A DNA stretch of 64,000 nt, from contig CAZNLR010000013.1 in assembly GCA_964574215.1 (NCBI GenBank), positions 35,417 through 99,416 on the forward strand, in the 5' to 3' direction. A model generated the notes under the pieces. That model was not told the DNA's origin, ran no database searches, and worked only from the letters and a program-made list of their open reading frames with translations. Each line of letters begins with the position of its first letter. Position 1 is the stretch's first letter. Position numbers and translations under genes: made by a program. Shown here piece by piece: positions 36,128 through 44,349 of this stretch. The DNA is from GCA-2725625 sp964574215 (GTDB taxonomy: Bacteria > Pseudomonadota > Alphaproteobacteria > Rhodospirillales > UBA2165).

Positions 36128-36693
36128 TTGGCTTCGAGCTTTTCAACAATGATATTGTCGTTGGTGTAAACGCAGATTTGGGCGGCGATTTCCATGGCCC
36201 GCCGGGCGGTCGCCTCGGCGTCCAGATCGTCCCGGTCGATCAAGGCTCTTGCAGCGGCCAGGGCATAGTTGCCGCCGGAACCGATGCCGATCAAACCGTC
36301 CTCGGGTTCCAGCACGTCGCCGGTGCCCGATACGATCAGGGAAACCTTTTCGTCGGCCACCGCCATCAGGGCTTCGAGGCGGCGCAGATATCGGTCGGTC
36401 CGCCAGTCCTTGGCCAGTTCCACGCAGGCGCGGGTCAGCTGTCCCGGGTGCTGATCAAGTTTGGCTTCCAGCCGTTCGAACAAGGTGAATGCGTCGGCGG
36501 TGGCGCCGGCAAAGCCGGTAATGACCGATCCGTCGCCAAGTCTCCTGACCTTCATGGCGTTGGCTTTGACCACCGTATCGCCCATCGAAACCTGGCCGTC
36601 ACCGGCAACCACGACCTCGCCGCCTTTGCGGAGACAAAGGATGGTGGTGGCATGCCAACCCGGCGTCCACTGAGATTGATCGCTTCCGGACAT
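36124..36693 (-). CDS. hslV: ATP-dependent protease peptidase subunit HslV (ClpQ)
   Basis: Proteasome-beta-like threonine protease that degrades HslU-delivered proteins. 189 residues from the ATG at 36693, with AGGA just upstream; the longer frame to 36768 has no family match. The catalytic Thr is Thr16 in WHATTILCLRKGG, so a 15-residue propeptide must be removed; E. coli HslV loses only Met. VVAGDGQVSMGDTVVK follows. First gene of the hslVU pair, divergent from hisB. Confidence 0.96.
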   Translation of the reverse strand: MSGSDQSQWTPGWHATTILCLRKGGEVVVAGDGQVSMGDTVVKANAMKVRRLGDGSVITGFAGATADAFTLFERLEAKLDQHPGQLTRACVELAKDWRTDRYLRRLEALMAVADEKVSLIVSGTGDVLEPEDGLIGIGSGGNYALAAARALIDRDDLDAEATARRAMEIAAQICVYTNDNIIVEKLEAK

Positions 36694-36732
36694 ATTTCCT
36701 GCACCTTTTCGGGTAATTGCGGACCAACGGAG

Positions 36733-36761
36733 GATGTAGTTTCTAAACCGTCCCCGGTCAA
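36733..36761 (-). promoter_or_regulatory. Candidate promoter for hslVU
   Basis: On the minus strand TTGACC (36756-36761) and TACATC (36733-36738) are separated by exactly 17 bp, 40-70 bp before the hslV start. The -10 is weak. hslVU is normally RpoH-dependent, but no clean heat-shock consensus is visible. The -35 region overlaps the left arm of the hairpin set described next door. Confidence 0.35.
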
Positions 36762-36799
36762 TGGACATGTCGCTTTAAAAATGGGGACGGACCCCATTT
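36748..36799. repeat. Mutually exclusive hairpins with a GGGGACGG core (REP-like)
   Basis: The segment GGGGACGG at 36783-36790 can pair with CCGTCCCC at 36748-36755. The overlapping AAATGGGG at 36779-36786 can instead pair with CCCCATTT at 36792-36799 (8-bp perfect stem, 5-base loop). The two structures exclude each other. The TGGGGAC-type core resembles dispersed REP-like elements in other bacteria; a related fragment GTGGGGACAGA occurs in the origin region near 18327. Confidence 0.55.
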
Positions 36800-36814
36800 A
36801 TACCACCACCGTCA

Positions 36815-36846
36815 CCCTCCCCTAAACCTTCCCATCAAGGGAGGGG
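36815..36846. repeat. C/G-rich inverted repeat upstream of hisB
   Basis: Arms CCCTCCCC (36815-36822) and GGGAGGGG (36839-36846; complementary for seven to eight pairs) with a 16-base loop containing CCTTCCCATCAA. It looks like a dispersed intergenic palindrome rather than a gene-specific site. The 303-bp gap between hslV and hisB (36694-36996) also contains the hairpin pair just upstream; nothing coding is seen in it. Confidence 0.55.
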
Positions 36847-36996
36847 GATAGGGTCGGTTGGTTAAATTATCGTTATGGCCTCGCCAGAAGCGGTTTTCCG
36901 GCAAAACGTCAACCAACGCGTATTAAACTGGCGAAATCGGTCCGTACCTGTTACAAGGGCCCCGATTCTTTCGATGAAATCAATGGAGTAAGACAG

Positions 36997-37620
36997 ATGT
37001 CTGCCAATAAACGTCCAGCGGGACGTAAGGCGAATGTTGAGCGCAAGACCAAGGAGACGCAAATTGCCGTCACCGTCGATCTCGATGGCACCGGCGACTA
37101 CAATGTTTCCACGGGTATCGGCTTTCTCGATCACATGCTGGAACAGCTCTCGCGGCACAGCTTGATGGATCTGGACGTCCAGGCCGAGGGCGACCTCCAT
37201 ATCGATTTCCACCACACCACCGAGGATACCGGCATCGTCATCGGCGAAGCAGTCAAAAAAGCTTTGGGCGACCGGGCGGGAATTACCCGCTACGGCGCTG
37301 CCCTGGTGCCTTTGGACGAAGCATTGACCCGGGTCGTGGTCGACTGTTCCAACCGGCCTTGTCTGGTCTGGAAAGTGGGGTTCACCCGCTCCAAGGTCGG
37401 CGACATGGATACGGAACTGTTCCGGGAATGGTTTCAGGCTTTCGCCCAGGCGGCCGGCCTGACCCTGCACGTGGAGAATTTCTACGGCGAGAACAGCCAC
37501 CACATTGTCGAATCATCGTTCAAAGCCTTGGCCCGGGCGCTACGGCAGGCGGTGACCGTCGATGCACGCGCTTCGGACGCCGTACCGTCAACCAAGGGCG
37601 TTCTGTCGGATCAGGGTTAA
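36997..37620 (+). CDS. hisB: Imidazoleglycerol-phosphate dehydratase
   Basis: Manganese enzyme of histidine synthesis, converting imidazole glycerol phosphate to imidazole acetol phosphate. 207 residues, monofunctional (no N-terminal histidinol-phosphatase domain). The His-rich metal motifs FLDHMLEQLSRHS, DFHHTTEDTGI and NSHHIVESSFKALARAL are all present. ATG 36997 has GGAG about nine bases upstream. First gene of hisB-(DUF2628)-hisH-hisA-hisF-hisE. Confidence 0.97.
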   Translation: MSANKRPAGRKANVERKTKETQIAVTVDLDGTGDYNVSTGIGFLDHMLEQLSRHSLMDLDVQAEGDLHIDFHHTTEDTGIVIGEAVKKALGDRAGITRYGAALVPLDEALTRVVVDCSNRPCLVWKVGFTRSKVGDMDTELFREWFQAFAQAAGLTLHVENFYGENSHHIVESSFKALARALRQAVTVDARASDAVPSTKGVLSDQG

Positions 37621-38031
37621 ATGCGCATTTATACGGTTCATGAAATGAGCGGCGGTCCCATCGGAGCCGCCGACGCAGCCGTTCCGGTAAAGGAGGGCTT
37701 TTCCTGGCCTGCCGCCATTTTTTCCGTGCTGTGGGCGCTTTGGCACCGGCTTTGGCTGGCGGCGCTGATCTTTTTTCTGGCCAACTCGATCCTCAGTTGG
37801 CTGCTGACGGATTTCGGCGCCGACGGACTGGCCAAGGGCGCGGTTTCCATCGCGGTAGCCCTTATTATCGGCTGGACCGCTAACGATTTCCGCCGCCGGA
37901 AGCTGGAAAAGAAGGGTTACCGGGAACGGGGGGTGGTTATCGCCGGCGATCGGGAAACAGCGCTGCAGCGCTATTTTGAAACGCGGGCGCCGAGCGCCGG
38001 ACCGTCCTCCCGAGCCGGCGGGCCCTGGTAG
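37621..38031 (+). CDS. DUF2628 membrane protein
   Basis: 136-residue membrane protein of unknown function, regularly found between hisB and hisH in alphaproteobacteria. The N-terminus reads MRIYTVHEM; two to three hydrophobic segments follow (WPAAIFSVLWALWHRLW, LIFFLANSILSWLL, AVSIAVALIIGWTANDF), then a basic tail. It starts directly after the hisB stop and ends 20 bases before hisH, so it is certainly in the his transcript. No link to histidine synthesis is known. Confidence 0.85.
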   Translation: MRIYTVHEMSGGPIGAADAAVPVKEGFSWPAAIFSVLWALWHRLWLAALIFFLANSILSWLLTDFGADGLAKGAVSIAVALIIGWTANDFRRRKLEKKGYRERGVVIAGDRETALQRYFETRAPSAGPSSRAGGPW

Positions 38032-38051
38032 GAAAATGCCGGGGTAAGAAA

Positions 38052-38708
38052 ATGCCAAGCAACCAGTATCATATCGCCATTATCGATTACGGATCGGGCA
38101 ATTTGCGGTCGGCGGCCAAGGCGTTCGAGCGGGCCTGTGCCGAGGCCGGTGGCGGCGACGTGGTGGTGACCGACAATCCGGCGGACCTGGAGACTGCCAC
38201 CCACATCGTGCTTCCCGGTGTCGGCGCCTTCGCCGACTGCAAAAACGGTTTGGCGGCGGTCTCTGGTATGATTGAGGCTCTGAATGAACAAGTCATGGAG
38301 AGGGGTAGGCCCTTTTTGGGCATTTGCGTCGGTATGCAATTGATGGCGGCCAAGGGATTGGAGCACGGCGAAACCGAAGGTCTCGGTTGGATCGACGGCG
38401 AGGTGGTGGCCATTGATCCCCGCGACGATACCATGAAAATACCCCATATGGGATGGAACGCACTTGATTTCGATCCGGCGGCCCATCCCGTATTCGAAGG
38501 TATCCGGCCGGGCGTCCACGCCTACTTTGTTCACTCTTATCACTTCCGGGCGGCGAACCCGACAGAGGTCCTGGCGCGGGTGGATTATGGCGGTTCGGTG
38601 ACGGCGGTGGTCGGGCGGAACAATCTGCTGGGAACCCAATTTCACCCGGAAAAAAGCCAGCAATTCGGGCTTCGGTTTATTGCTAATTTTTTGCGGTGGC
38701 GGCCATGA
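38052..38708 (+). CDS. hisH: Imidazole glycerol phosphate synthase, glutaminase subunit
   Basis: Class I glutaminase that passes ammonia to HisF. 218 residues. IIDYGSGNLRS is near the N-terminus; the nucleophile is Cys92 in GICVGMQL; the His-Glu pair is in QFHPEKSQ near the C-terminus. The stop TGA overlaps the hisA ATG (ATGA). Confidence 0.97.
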   Translation: MPSNQYHIAIIDYGSGNLRSAAKAFERACAEAGGGDVVVTDNPADLETATHIVLPGVGAFADCKNGLAAVSGMIEALNEQVMERGRPFLGICVGMQLMAAKGLEHGETEGLGWIDGEVVAIDPRDDTMKIPHMGWNALDFDPAAHPVFEGIRPGVHAYFVHSYHFRAANPTEVLARVDYGGSVTAVVGRNNLLGTQFHPEKSQQFGLRFIANFLRWRP

Positions 38709-39448
38709 TTTTCTTTCCTGCCATCGATCTTAAGGACGGCCAGTGCGTACGCCTGGTCAAGGGTGAGATGGACCAGGCGACTGTGTTCGGCGACGACCCC
38801 GGCGCCCAGGCGCGCCTGTTCGCCGAAGCCGGCTGTACCTGGCTGCATGTGGTCGATCTAAACGGCGCCTTTGAAGGTAAGCCGGTGAACGGCGACGCGG
38901 TGGAGGCTATTTTGAACGCAACCGACATGTCCATCGAATTGGGCGGCGGCATCCGCGATCTGGCGACGGTAAAGATGTGGCTCGATAAAGGCGTCAGCCG
39001 GGTCATTCTGGGCACCGTTGCCCTGAAGGACCCGGACTTGGTGCGCATGGCCTGCCGGGATTTTCCAGGATGTGTTGCCGTCGGCATTGATGCCCGCGAC
39101 GGCTTTGTCGCCGTCGAAGGCTGGGCCGAAACCTCCGAAATCACGGCGCTCGATCTGGCCAAGAAGTTCGAGGATACCGGCGTGGCGGCGATTATCTATA
39201 CCGATATCGAGCGGGACGGCGCCATGCAGGGACCCAATATTGAAGCCACAATCGAGCTGGCTAAAACAGTTTCGATTCCGGTGATCGCTTCGGGCGGAGT
39301 ATCGTCTATGGCTGACCTGCGGGCGCTCAAAGAGGCCGGCGGCGACCTGCTCGAGGGCGCCATTTCGGGCCGTGCGGTTTATGACGGGCGCATTGATCCT
39401 ACCGAAGCCGTTGCGTTGCTGCAGGACCAGGGGAATGGAGAGGGCTGA
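38705..39448 (+). CDS. hisA: ProFAR isomerase
   Basis: 1-(5-phosphoribosyl)-5-[(5-phosphoribosylamino)methylideneamino]imidazole-4-carboxamide isomerase, a TIM barrel. 247 residues from the ATG at 38705, which overlaps the hisH stop; an ATG three codons earlier is less likely. The catalytic Asp8 is in FPAIDLKDG, and ELGGGIRDL and IASGGVSSMADL are the phosphate-binding loops. hisF begins three bases after its stop. Confidence 0.96.
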   Translation: MIFFPAIDLKDGQCVRLVKGEMDQATVFGDDPGAQARLFAEAGCTWLHVVDLNGAFEGKPVNGDAVEAILNATDMSIELGGGIRDLATVKMWLDKGVSRVILGTVALKDPDLVRMACRDFPGCVAVGIDARDGFVAVEGWAETSEITALDLAKKFEDTGVAAIIYTDIERDGAMQGPNIEATIELAKTVSIPVIASGGVSSMADLRALKEAGGDLLEGAISGRAVYDGRIDPTEAVALLQDQGNGEG

Positions 39449-39451
39449 GCC

Positions 39452-40219
39452 ATGCTGAAAACACGCATCATCCCCTGCCTTGATGTCGACAAGGGCCGCG
39501 TCGTCAAAGGTGTCAATTTCGTCGATCTGGTAGATGCGGGGGACCCGGTGGAGCAAGCCAAAATATACGACCGGGCGGGCGCCGACGAACTGTGTTTTCT
39601 CGACATCACCGCCAGCCACGAAGACCGGGACACCATATTCGACGTCGTGGCTCATACGGCGGAACAATGTTTCATGCCCGTAACGGTCGGCGGCGGAGTA
39701 AAAAATATTGAAGATATCCGCAAATTGTTATTGGCCGGGGCTGATAAGGTCTCCATCAATACCGCCGCTATCCACAATCCAGAATTCGTGCAGGAGGCGG
39801 CTCTGAAATTCGGCAGCCAATGCATCGTTGTTTCCATCGACGCCAAAAGTGTTGATAACGGATTTGAATTGTTCACCCATGGCGGCCGTAAAGAAACCGG
39901 TATCGAGGCTGTGGGGTGGGCCCGGCGCATGGCCGAGTACGGCGCCGGGGAAATATTGCTGACCTCCATGGACCGTGACGGCACGAAAATAGGTTTTAAT
40001 CTGGGCCTGACCCGGGCCATCGCCGATGCGGTGACCATTCCCGTGATTGCCTCGGGTGGCGTCGGCAATTTGGATCATTTGGTGGAAGGTGTGACCGAGG
40101 GCCACGCCAGCGCCGTGCTTGCGGCCTCGATTTTTCACTTCGGAACCTATAGCATCGCCGAAGCCAAGGCCCACATGGCGGCGGCCGGTGTACCCGTAAG
40201 GTTGGACGAACACGGTTAA
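39452..40219 (+). CDS. hisF: Imidazole glycerol phosphate synthase, cyclase subunit
   Basis: TIM-barrel cyclase that joins ammonia from HisH to PRFAR, giving imidazole glycerol phosphate and AICAR. 255 residues. Catalytic Asp11 is in IPCLDVDKGRVVKG, and the second Asp is in VVSIDAKS. TVGGGVKNIEDI and IASGGVGNLDHL form phosphate-binding loops. It lies between hisA and hisE on the same transcript. Confidence 0.97.
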   Translation: MLKTRIIPCLDVDKGRVVKGVNFVDLVDAGDPVEQAKIYDRAGADELCFLDITASHEDRDTIFDVVAHTAEQCFMPVTVGGGVKNIEDIRKLLLAGADKVSINTAAIHNPEFVQEAALKFGSQCIVVSIDAKSVDNGFELFTHGGRKETGIEAVGWARRMAEYGAGEILLTSMDRDGTKIGFNLGLTRAIADAVTIPVIASGGVGNLDHLVEGVTEGHASAVLAASIFHFGTYSIAEAKAHMAAAGVPVRLDEHG

Positions 40220-40236
40220 GGGGCACGGATAGGAAA

Positions 40237-40569
40237 ATGAGCGAAATTTCAAGCGAAGTACTGGAAAGGCTGTACGCGGTGATCGAAAGCCGCAAGGGCG
40301 CCGATGAAGCGTCGTCCTATACAGCCAAATTGTTCGCAGGCGGTGCTGCGGAAATCAGCCGCAAAGTCGGTGAAGAGGCGGTCGAAACCATCACTGCGGC
40401 GCTTAGCGAGGGTGACGACAAGGTGGTGGCCGAAAGCGCCGATCTCCTCTATCACCTGCTGGTGCTTTGGGCGGATAAGGGTATAAAGCCGGCGGACATT
40501 TGGGCGGAATTGGCCCGCCGCGAAGGTGTATCCGGTATTGAGGAAAAAAAGTCGAGAGACCAAGGTTAA
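40237..40569 (+). CDS. hisE: Phosphoribosyl-ATP pyrophosphatase
   Basis: Hydrolyses phosphoribosyl-ATP to phosphoribosyl-AMP, the second step of histidine synthesis. 110 residues, all-helical MazG-like fold. The motif KVGEEAVETITAAL and DLLYHLLVLWADKGI carry the metal-binding acidic residues. No HisI domain is fused. Last his gene of the run, twelve bases before the HIT protein. Confidence 0.95.
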   Translation: MSEISSEVLERLYAVIESRKGADEASSYTAKLFAGGAAEISRKVGEEAVETITAALSEGDDKVVAESADLLYHLLVLWADKGIKPADIWAELARREGVSGIEEKKSRDQG

Positions 40570-40581
40570 GGGAATCATCCA

Positions 40582-40956
40582 ATGGCAAAATTCGGACCGT
40601 ACGAAGACGATAATATTTTCGCTAAGATTCTCAGAGGTGAGATCCCCTGCGAGAAAGTCTACGAAGACGATCACGTTCTGGCGTTCAACGACATCAATCC
40701 GCAGGCGCCCATCCATGTGCTGGTGATTCCCAAGGGCGCTTATGTATCCATGGACGACTTTACCGAAAAGGCGTCTGATGAAGAAATCGGCGCTTTTTTC
40801 CGTTCGGTGGGAACGGTGGCGCGGCAGCTTGAACTGGTCGACCCCGGCTACCGGTTGCTCGCCAATCACGGTACCGACGGCATGCAGGAAGTGCCCCATC
40901 TCCATATTCATATCTTCGGCGGCAAAAAACTGGGCCCCATGCTCAAAACTGACTGA
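40582..40956 (+). CDS. hinT: HIT-family nucleotide hydrolase (HinT-like)
   Basis: Histidine-triad purine phosphoramidase. 124 residues. The triad His106-x-His108-x-His110 in PHLHIHIFGGKKLG is complete, and IFAKILRGEIPC and HVLVIPKGAY are typical HinT text. It follows hisE by twelve bases and is probably co-transcribed, a common arrangement in alphaproteobacteria, without a known role in histidine synthesis. Confidence 0.94.
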   Translation: MAKFGPYEDDNIFAKILRGEIPCEKVYEDDHVLAFNDINPQAPIHVLVIPKGAYVSMDDFTEKASDEEIGAFFRSVGTVARQLELVDPGYRLLANHGTDGMQEVPHLHIHIFGGKKLGPMLKTD

Positions 40957-41002
40957 TTCAAAGGTTTTACGGTCGATAAACCTGCTGTTAACCACTTACC
41001 GC

Positions 41003-41036
41003 TTAGGTTAAAGGCGGGGAAGGTATATAATCCCCG
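41003..41036 (+). promoter_or_regulatory. fliN promoter with embedded operator-like dyad
   Basis: A perfect -10 hexamer TATAAT lies at 41026-41031, 32 bases before the fliN ATG; the -35 position 17 bp upstream (TTAGGT) is poor, which suggests an activator or another contact. The -10 is bracketed by CGGGGA (41015-41020) and TCCCCG (41031-41036), a perfect 6-bp inverted repeat that a repressor could use. Dyad function is inference. Confidence 0.5.
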
Positions 41037-41063
41037 AAATAATCATTCCGAGGTGGTGGAATT

Positions 41064-41396
41064 ATGGCCGACGAAGATATGTTGAGCGCCCTAGAGGAAA
41101 GCGAAGGCGGTGCCGACGATGATCCGGCGACAATCGGCGATGTGTTGTCGGGTGACGCCCGCCCGGGCGCTGTCATGGACGTCAATATCGACGTGGTCGC
41201 CGTTCTGGGTACGGCGGAACTGGTGATCAGCCAAATCCTGCAACTGGGCCGCGGCGCCGTCGTGGAGTTGGATCGCTCCATCGGCGAGCCGGTTGAACTC
41301 AAGTGCGAAAATCAGGTGGTTGCGCGCGGCGAAGTGGTGGTCATTGAAGACAAACTGGGCATTCAGCTCACCGACGTCATCCGCGGTGCCGGTTAA
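41064..41396 (+). CDS. fliN: Flagellar motor switch protein FliN
   Basis: Component of the flagellar C-ring that helps bind phospho-CheY and set rotation direction. 110 residues with a C-terminal SpoA/SPOA domain (about 35-108): NIDVVAVLGTAELVISQILQLGRGAVVELDR and RGEVVVIEDKLGIQLTDVI are family text. The N-terminus is acidic. It stands alone, away from other flagellar genes in the window, and has its own promoter. Confidence 0.9.
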   Translation: MADEDMLSALEESEGGADDDPATIGDVLSGDARPGAVMDVNIDVVAVLGTAELVISQILQLGRGAVVELDRSIGEPVELKCENQVVARGEVVVIEDKLGIQLTDVIRGAG

Positions 41397-41420
41397 ATTT
41401 TGGCAACGCCTTAGAATCAA

Positions 41421-41873
41421 TTATTTAACTTCGTAAAAAGTCAGTTTAACCGCGTCGGCGAAGCGGGCGCCGGTAGCCAGGCTTATGGTCCGGTTCAGCC
41501 AGTCATAGTCGGCGGCGGCGGTTTCGAATACCGGTGTCGTCCGCATATAATAAAGCGCCGGATCCACCTCTTCACCGGCGGCGATTTTCGCCAATATATT
41601 AGCCGGTCCGTGGCGGTATCCCCAATTGGTCACGTATATTAAAGCGCCGTCGTTTGTTTCCAATGTGTAACGAGCGTCCAGGACGGCCACGCCATCGGGC
41701 CTGATGACCTGCCAATCGGCGCCCCCCGGCAGAATTTTACCGCCGAGCCTGGGTCCGTCGAAGGTGCCGCCGGTAATATCGATGATGCGCCGGTGTCCGC
41801 CGGGCGTGTTTCCCAGATCCTTGATCGGAGCCAGAGTAATGGTTGCCTCCAACAGCAATTCCAAATTAATCAA
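41421..41873 (-). CDS. DUF3237 family protein
   Basis: 150-residue protein of unknown function, a beta-barrel family. Core text: LGNTPGGHRRIIDITGGTFDGPRLGGKILPGGADW, then Asp-Gly and Asn-Arg-rich C-terminus with ending VKLTFYEVK. The TTG at 41873 has GGAG seven bases upstream and gives the family length; the frame extends 24 codons further but with Cys/Asn-rich unlikely text. Divergent from the solute-binding-protein gene. No enzyme activity is established for the family. Confidence 0.85.
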   Translation of the reverse strand: MINLELLLEATITLAPIKDLGNTPGGHRRIIDITGGTFDGPRLGGKILPGGADWQVIRPDGVAVLDARYTLETNDGALIYVTNWGYRHGPANILAKIAAGEEVDPALYYMRTTPVFETAAADYDWLNRTISLATGARFADAVKLTFYEVK

Positions 41874-41969
41874 AAATGTACTCCGCTGGTTGAAATTATT
41901 TTTCAAACAACAACATAATTGTAGATTCCCCCAAAGATACCACAATTAATTATCTGCTAATATTAAACC

Positions 41970-42752
41970 ATGCCGCTATTTCGGAAATTAACTTGTCTGG
42001 CACTTACGTTCGTATTGTTGACGCTCTCAGTTGGCGCACGGGCGCAAGAAACGGCCGCGCCGAAATTTATTGGGCTGAATTTTTATCCCCTCGGTCGCAT
42101 CAATAATAATAACAAAATGGATGGATTATTTTTTGATTTGATAACCGCCCTCGAAAAAAGGTCCGGTATTACGGTACGCCGTTATGTCGCATCCATTCCC
42201 CGTGCCATACGGGGAATATCCGACGGCGACTACGATCTGATCATATCCGGTGCGAAAACCAATGCATTCAAAGAAACCACGTCTTTGGCAGTTTTGGGCT
42301 GTAGCCGACTGGAGGTTGTCACGCGTCAAGATGCGGATATTAATACTTTATCGGATTTAAAGGATCGGAAAATTGGCTTTGTAACAGGCGGATTCTTGCT
42401 CAAGAAATTTGGCCATAAATTCGGTATGCGGCCGGTACTGGCGAATACCAGCGCCTCCATGATCCGCATGCTGTTGGCGAGCCGGGTTGAGGGCATATTC
42501 ATCAGTGATCTGATATTCGATACCTACTGGCTGACTGAAATTCCGTTCTCGAATATTTCGCCTCGATGGCGGCTGCAAATCGGTAATGTCCTGGAGGCGG
42601 AAGTCGTTTCGGTTCATTTGCGAATTGTGAACCGTTCGAAATTTGTTAATTTGTCCTCACGCCTGACCAAAGCGGCGAAACAAGCGGTCGAAGATGGCGC
42701 GGTCGAAAAAGTCTACAGAAAATACGGCATTCGCAGTGGCGGCAAGTGCTGA
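41970..42752 (+). CDS. Periplasmic substrate-binding protein, family 3-like
   Basis: 260 residues. A cleavable signal peptide (about 1-25, ending GARA) is followed by a bilobal solute-binding pattern: GLFFDLITALEKRSGI, RAIRGISDGDYDLIISG, and LSDLKDRKIGFVTGG, as in amino-acid-type binding proteins (SBP_bac_3). It carries an odd INNNNK run near residues 44-49. No permease or ATPase is adjacent, so it may be an orphan sensor domain or serve a transporter elsewhere. The ligand is unknown. Confidence 0.8.
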   Translation: MPLFRKLTCLALTFVLLTLSVGARAQETAAPKFIGLNFYPLGRINNNNKMDGLFFDLITALEKRSGITVRRYVASIPRAIRGISDGDYDLIISGAKTNAFKETTSLAVLGCSRLEVVTRQDADINTLSDLKDRKIGFVTGGFLLKKFGHKFGMRPVLANTSASMIRMLLASRVEGIFISDLIFDTYWLTEIPFSNISPRWRLQIGNVLEAEVVSVHLRIVNRSKFVNLSSRLTKAAKQAVEDGAVEKVYRKYGIRSGGKC

Positions 42753-42753
42753 C

Positions 42754-44283
42754 TTAGTTTAAGGCGATCATCTGACGCCCCGGTACGATCCGGCGGTAGG
42801 AGACGGCTTCGGCGATGTGTATCCGGCCGATCCCTATGCTCCGATCAAGATCCGCTAGGGTGCGGGCAACCCGTAAAATCCGGTGATAGCTCCTGGCGGT
42901 CAACCTCATCCGGTCGGCGGCTTCGTTCAACAAAGTCTGGCCGGCCCGGTCGGGCCGGGCGATATCTTCCAGCAACTTGCCGTCGGCCTGGGCGTTGATC
43001 CAAACCCCCGCCACACCGGCATAACGTTCCCCTTGAATTTTCCTTGCTTCCAGAACGCGACCGGCAATGTCCGCTGAATTTTCCGCCGGGGGCGGCAAGC
43101 TTAAATCGCCGGCACTGACCGCCGGGACCTCCACATGAAGATCGATACGGTCGAACATGGGTCCGGATATTTTAGACTGGTAGTCCACCCCGCAGCGGGG
43201 CGCTCGATTGCAATCTAGAGCCGGATCGCCCAGATAACCGCAACGGCAGGGATTCATAGCCGCCACCAGCTGAAACCGGGCCGGGTAACTGATGTGCGCA
43301 TTGGCCCGGGCGATCAGGGTCTGTCCGGATTCCAGCGGCTGGCGCAGGGCTTCCAGGGTGGGGCGGCTGAACTCCGGTAACTCGTCGAGAAACAAGACAC
43401 CGTGATGGGCGAGGGAAATTTCCCCAGGCCTGGCTTTCAGTCCGCCGCCCACCAGGGCTGGCATGGAGGCCGAATGGTGAGGGCTCCGAAAGGGGCGCTG
43501 ACGGATCAGGCTGCCGTTCTTGAGTTCGCCCGCGACCGAGTGAATCATGCTGACCTCCAGGGCTTCCGCCGGTGCCAGATCGGGCAGAATACCGGGCAGG
43601 CGCGCCGCCATCATGGATTTGCCCGACCCTGGCGGTCCCACCATCAGCATATTGTGGCCGCCCGCCGCCGCCACTTCGAGCGCCCGTTTGGCGCTTTCCT
43701 GACCCTTGATGTCCGCCAGGTCGGCATAGTCGGGTGCGGCCTGCTCCAGTTTCGGTTCCGGCGCCGCCATCAACTGGGTTCCCTTGAAGTGGTTGATCAG
43801 GTCCAGCAAATTGCCAGGCGCCAGAATTTCCACCTCGCCCGCCCAGGCCGCTTCGCCACCCTGAGCGGCGGGGCAAATCAGGCCGAACCCGCAGGCGTTG
43901 GCGTGAATGGCGGCGGGCAGCACACCCGACACGCCGCTCACCGATCCGTCCAGGGCGAGCTCACCCAAGGCGGCGAAACCAATGGTGTCGTCCGACGATA
44001 TCACCTGCATGGCGGCCAGCATGCCCAGCGCAATGGGCAGGTCGAAATGGCTGCCCTCTTTAAGGAGGTCGGCGGGTGACAAATTGACGGTGATGCGTTT
44101 CGGCGGCAGGGCCAGACCCAGCGCGTTAAGCGCCGCCCGCACCCGTTCCCGGGATTCGGCCACCGCCTTGTCCGGCAGCCCGACCACGGAAAAAGCCGGC
44201 ATCCCCGACGATATCTGCACCTGGACATCGACAGCGAGGACATCGATCCCCTGAAATGCAACAGTGTTCACCCGCGCGACCAT
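42754..44283 (-). CDS. comM: ComM/YifB Mg-chelatase-like AAA+ ATPase
   Basis: Hexameric helicase thought to drive branch migration during natural transformation; in non-competent bacteria its role is unclear. 509 residues. The N-terminal YifB domain reads VNTVAFQGIDVLAVDVQVQI and VVGLPDKAVAESRERVRAAL. Walker A GPPGSGKS is at 216-223, Walker B in GVLFLDELPEF. A C-terminal helical ChlI domain ends the protein. Divergent from the GT8-like gene. Confidence 0.93.
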   Translation of the reverse strand: MVARVNTVAFQGIDVLAVDVQVQISSGMPAFSVVGLPDKAVAESRERVRAALNALGLALPPKRITVNLSPADLLKEGSHFDLPIALGMLAAMQVISSDDTIGFAALGELALDGSVSGVSGVLPAAIHANACGFGLICPAAQGGEAAWAGEVEILAPGNLLDLINHFKGTQLMAAPEPKLEQAAPDYADLADIKGQESAKRALEVAAAGGHNMLMVGPPGSGKSMMAARLPGILPDLAPAEALEVSMIHSVAGELKNGSLIRQRPFRSPHHSASMPALVGGGLKARPGEISLAHHGVLFLDELPEFSRPTLEALRQPLESGQTLIARANAHISYPARFQLVAAMNPCRCGYLGDPALDCNRAPRCGVDYQSKISGPMFDRIDLHVEVPAVSAGDLSLPPPAENSADIAGRVLEARKIQGERYAGVAGVWINAQADGKLLEDIARPDRAGQTLLNEAADRMRLTARSYHRILRVARTLADLDRSIGIGRIHIAEAVSYRRIVPGRQMIALN

Positions 44284-44349
44284 GCTCGGGCTATGGCGGA
44301 GCCAGAGGGTGGTTTTTGCCTTTGCGCCGAAAATAATGTTTATTTAATT

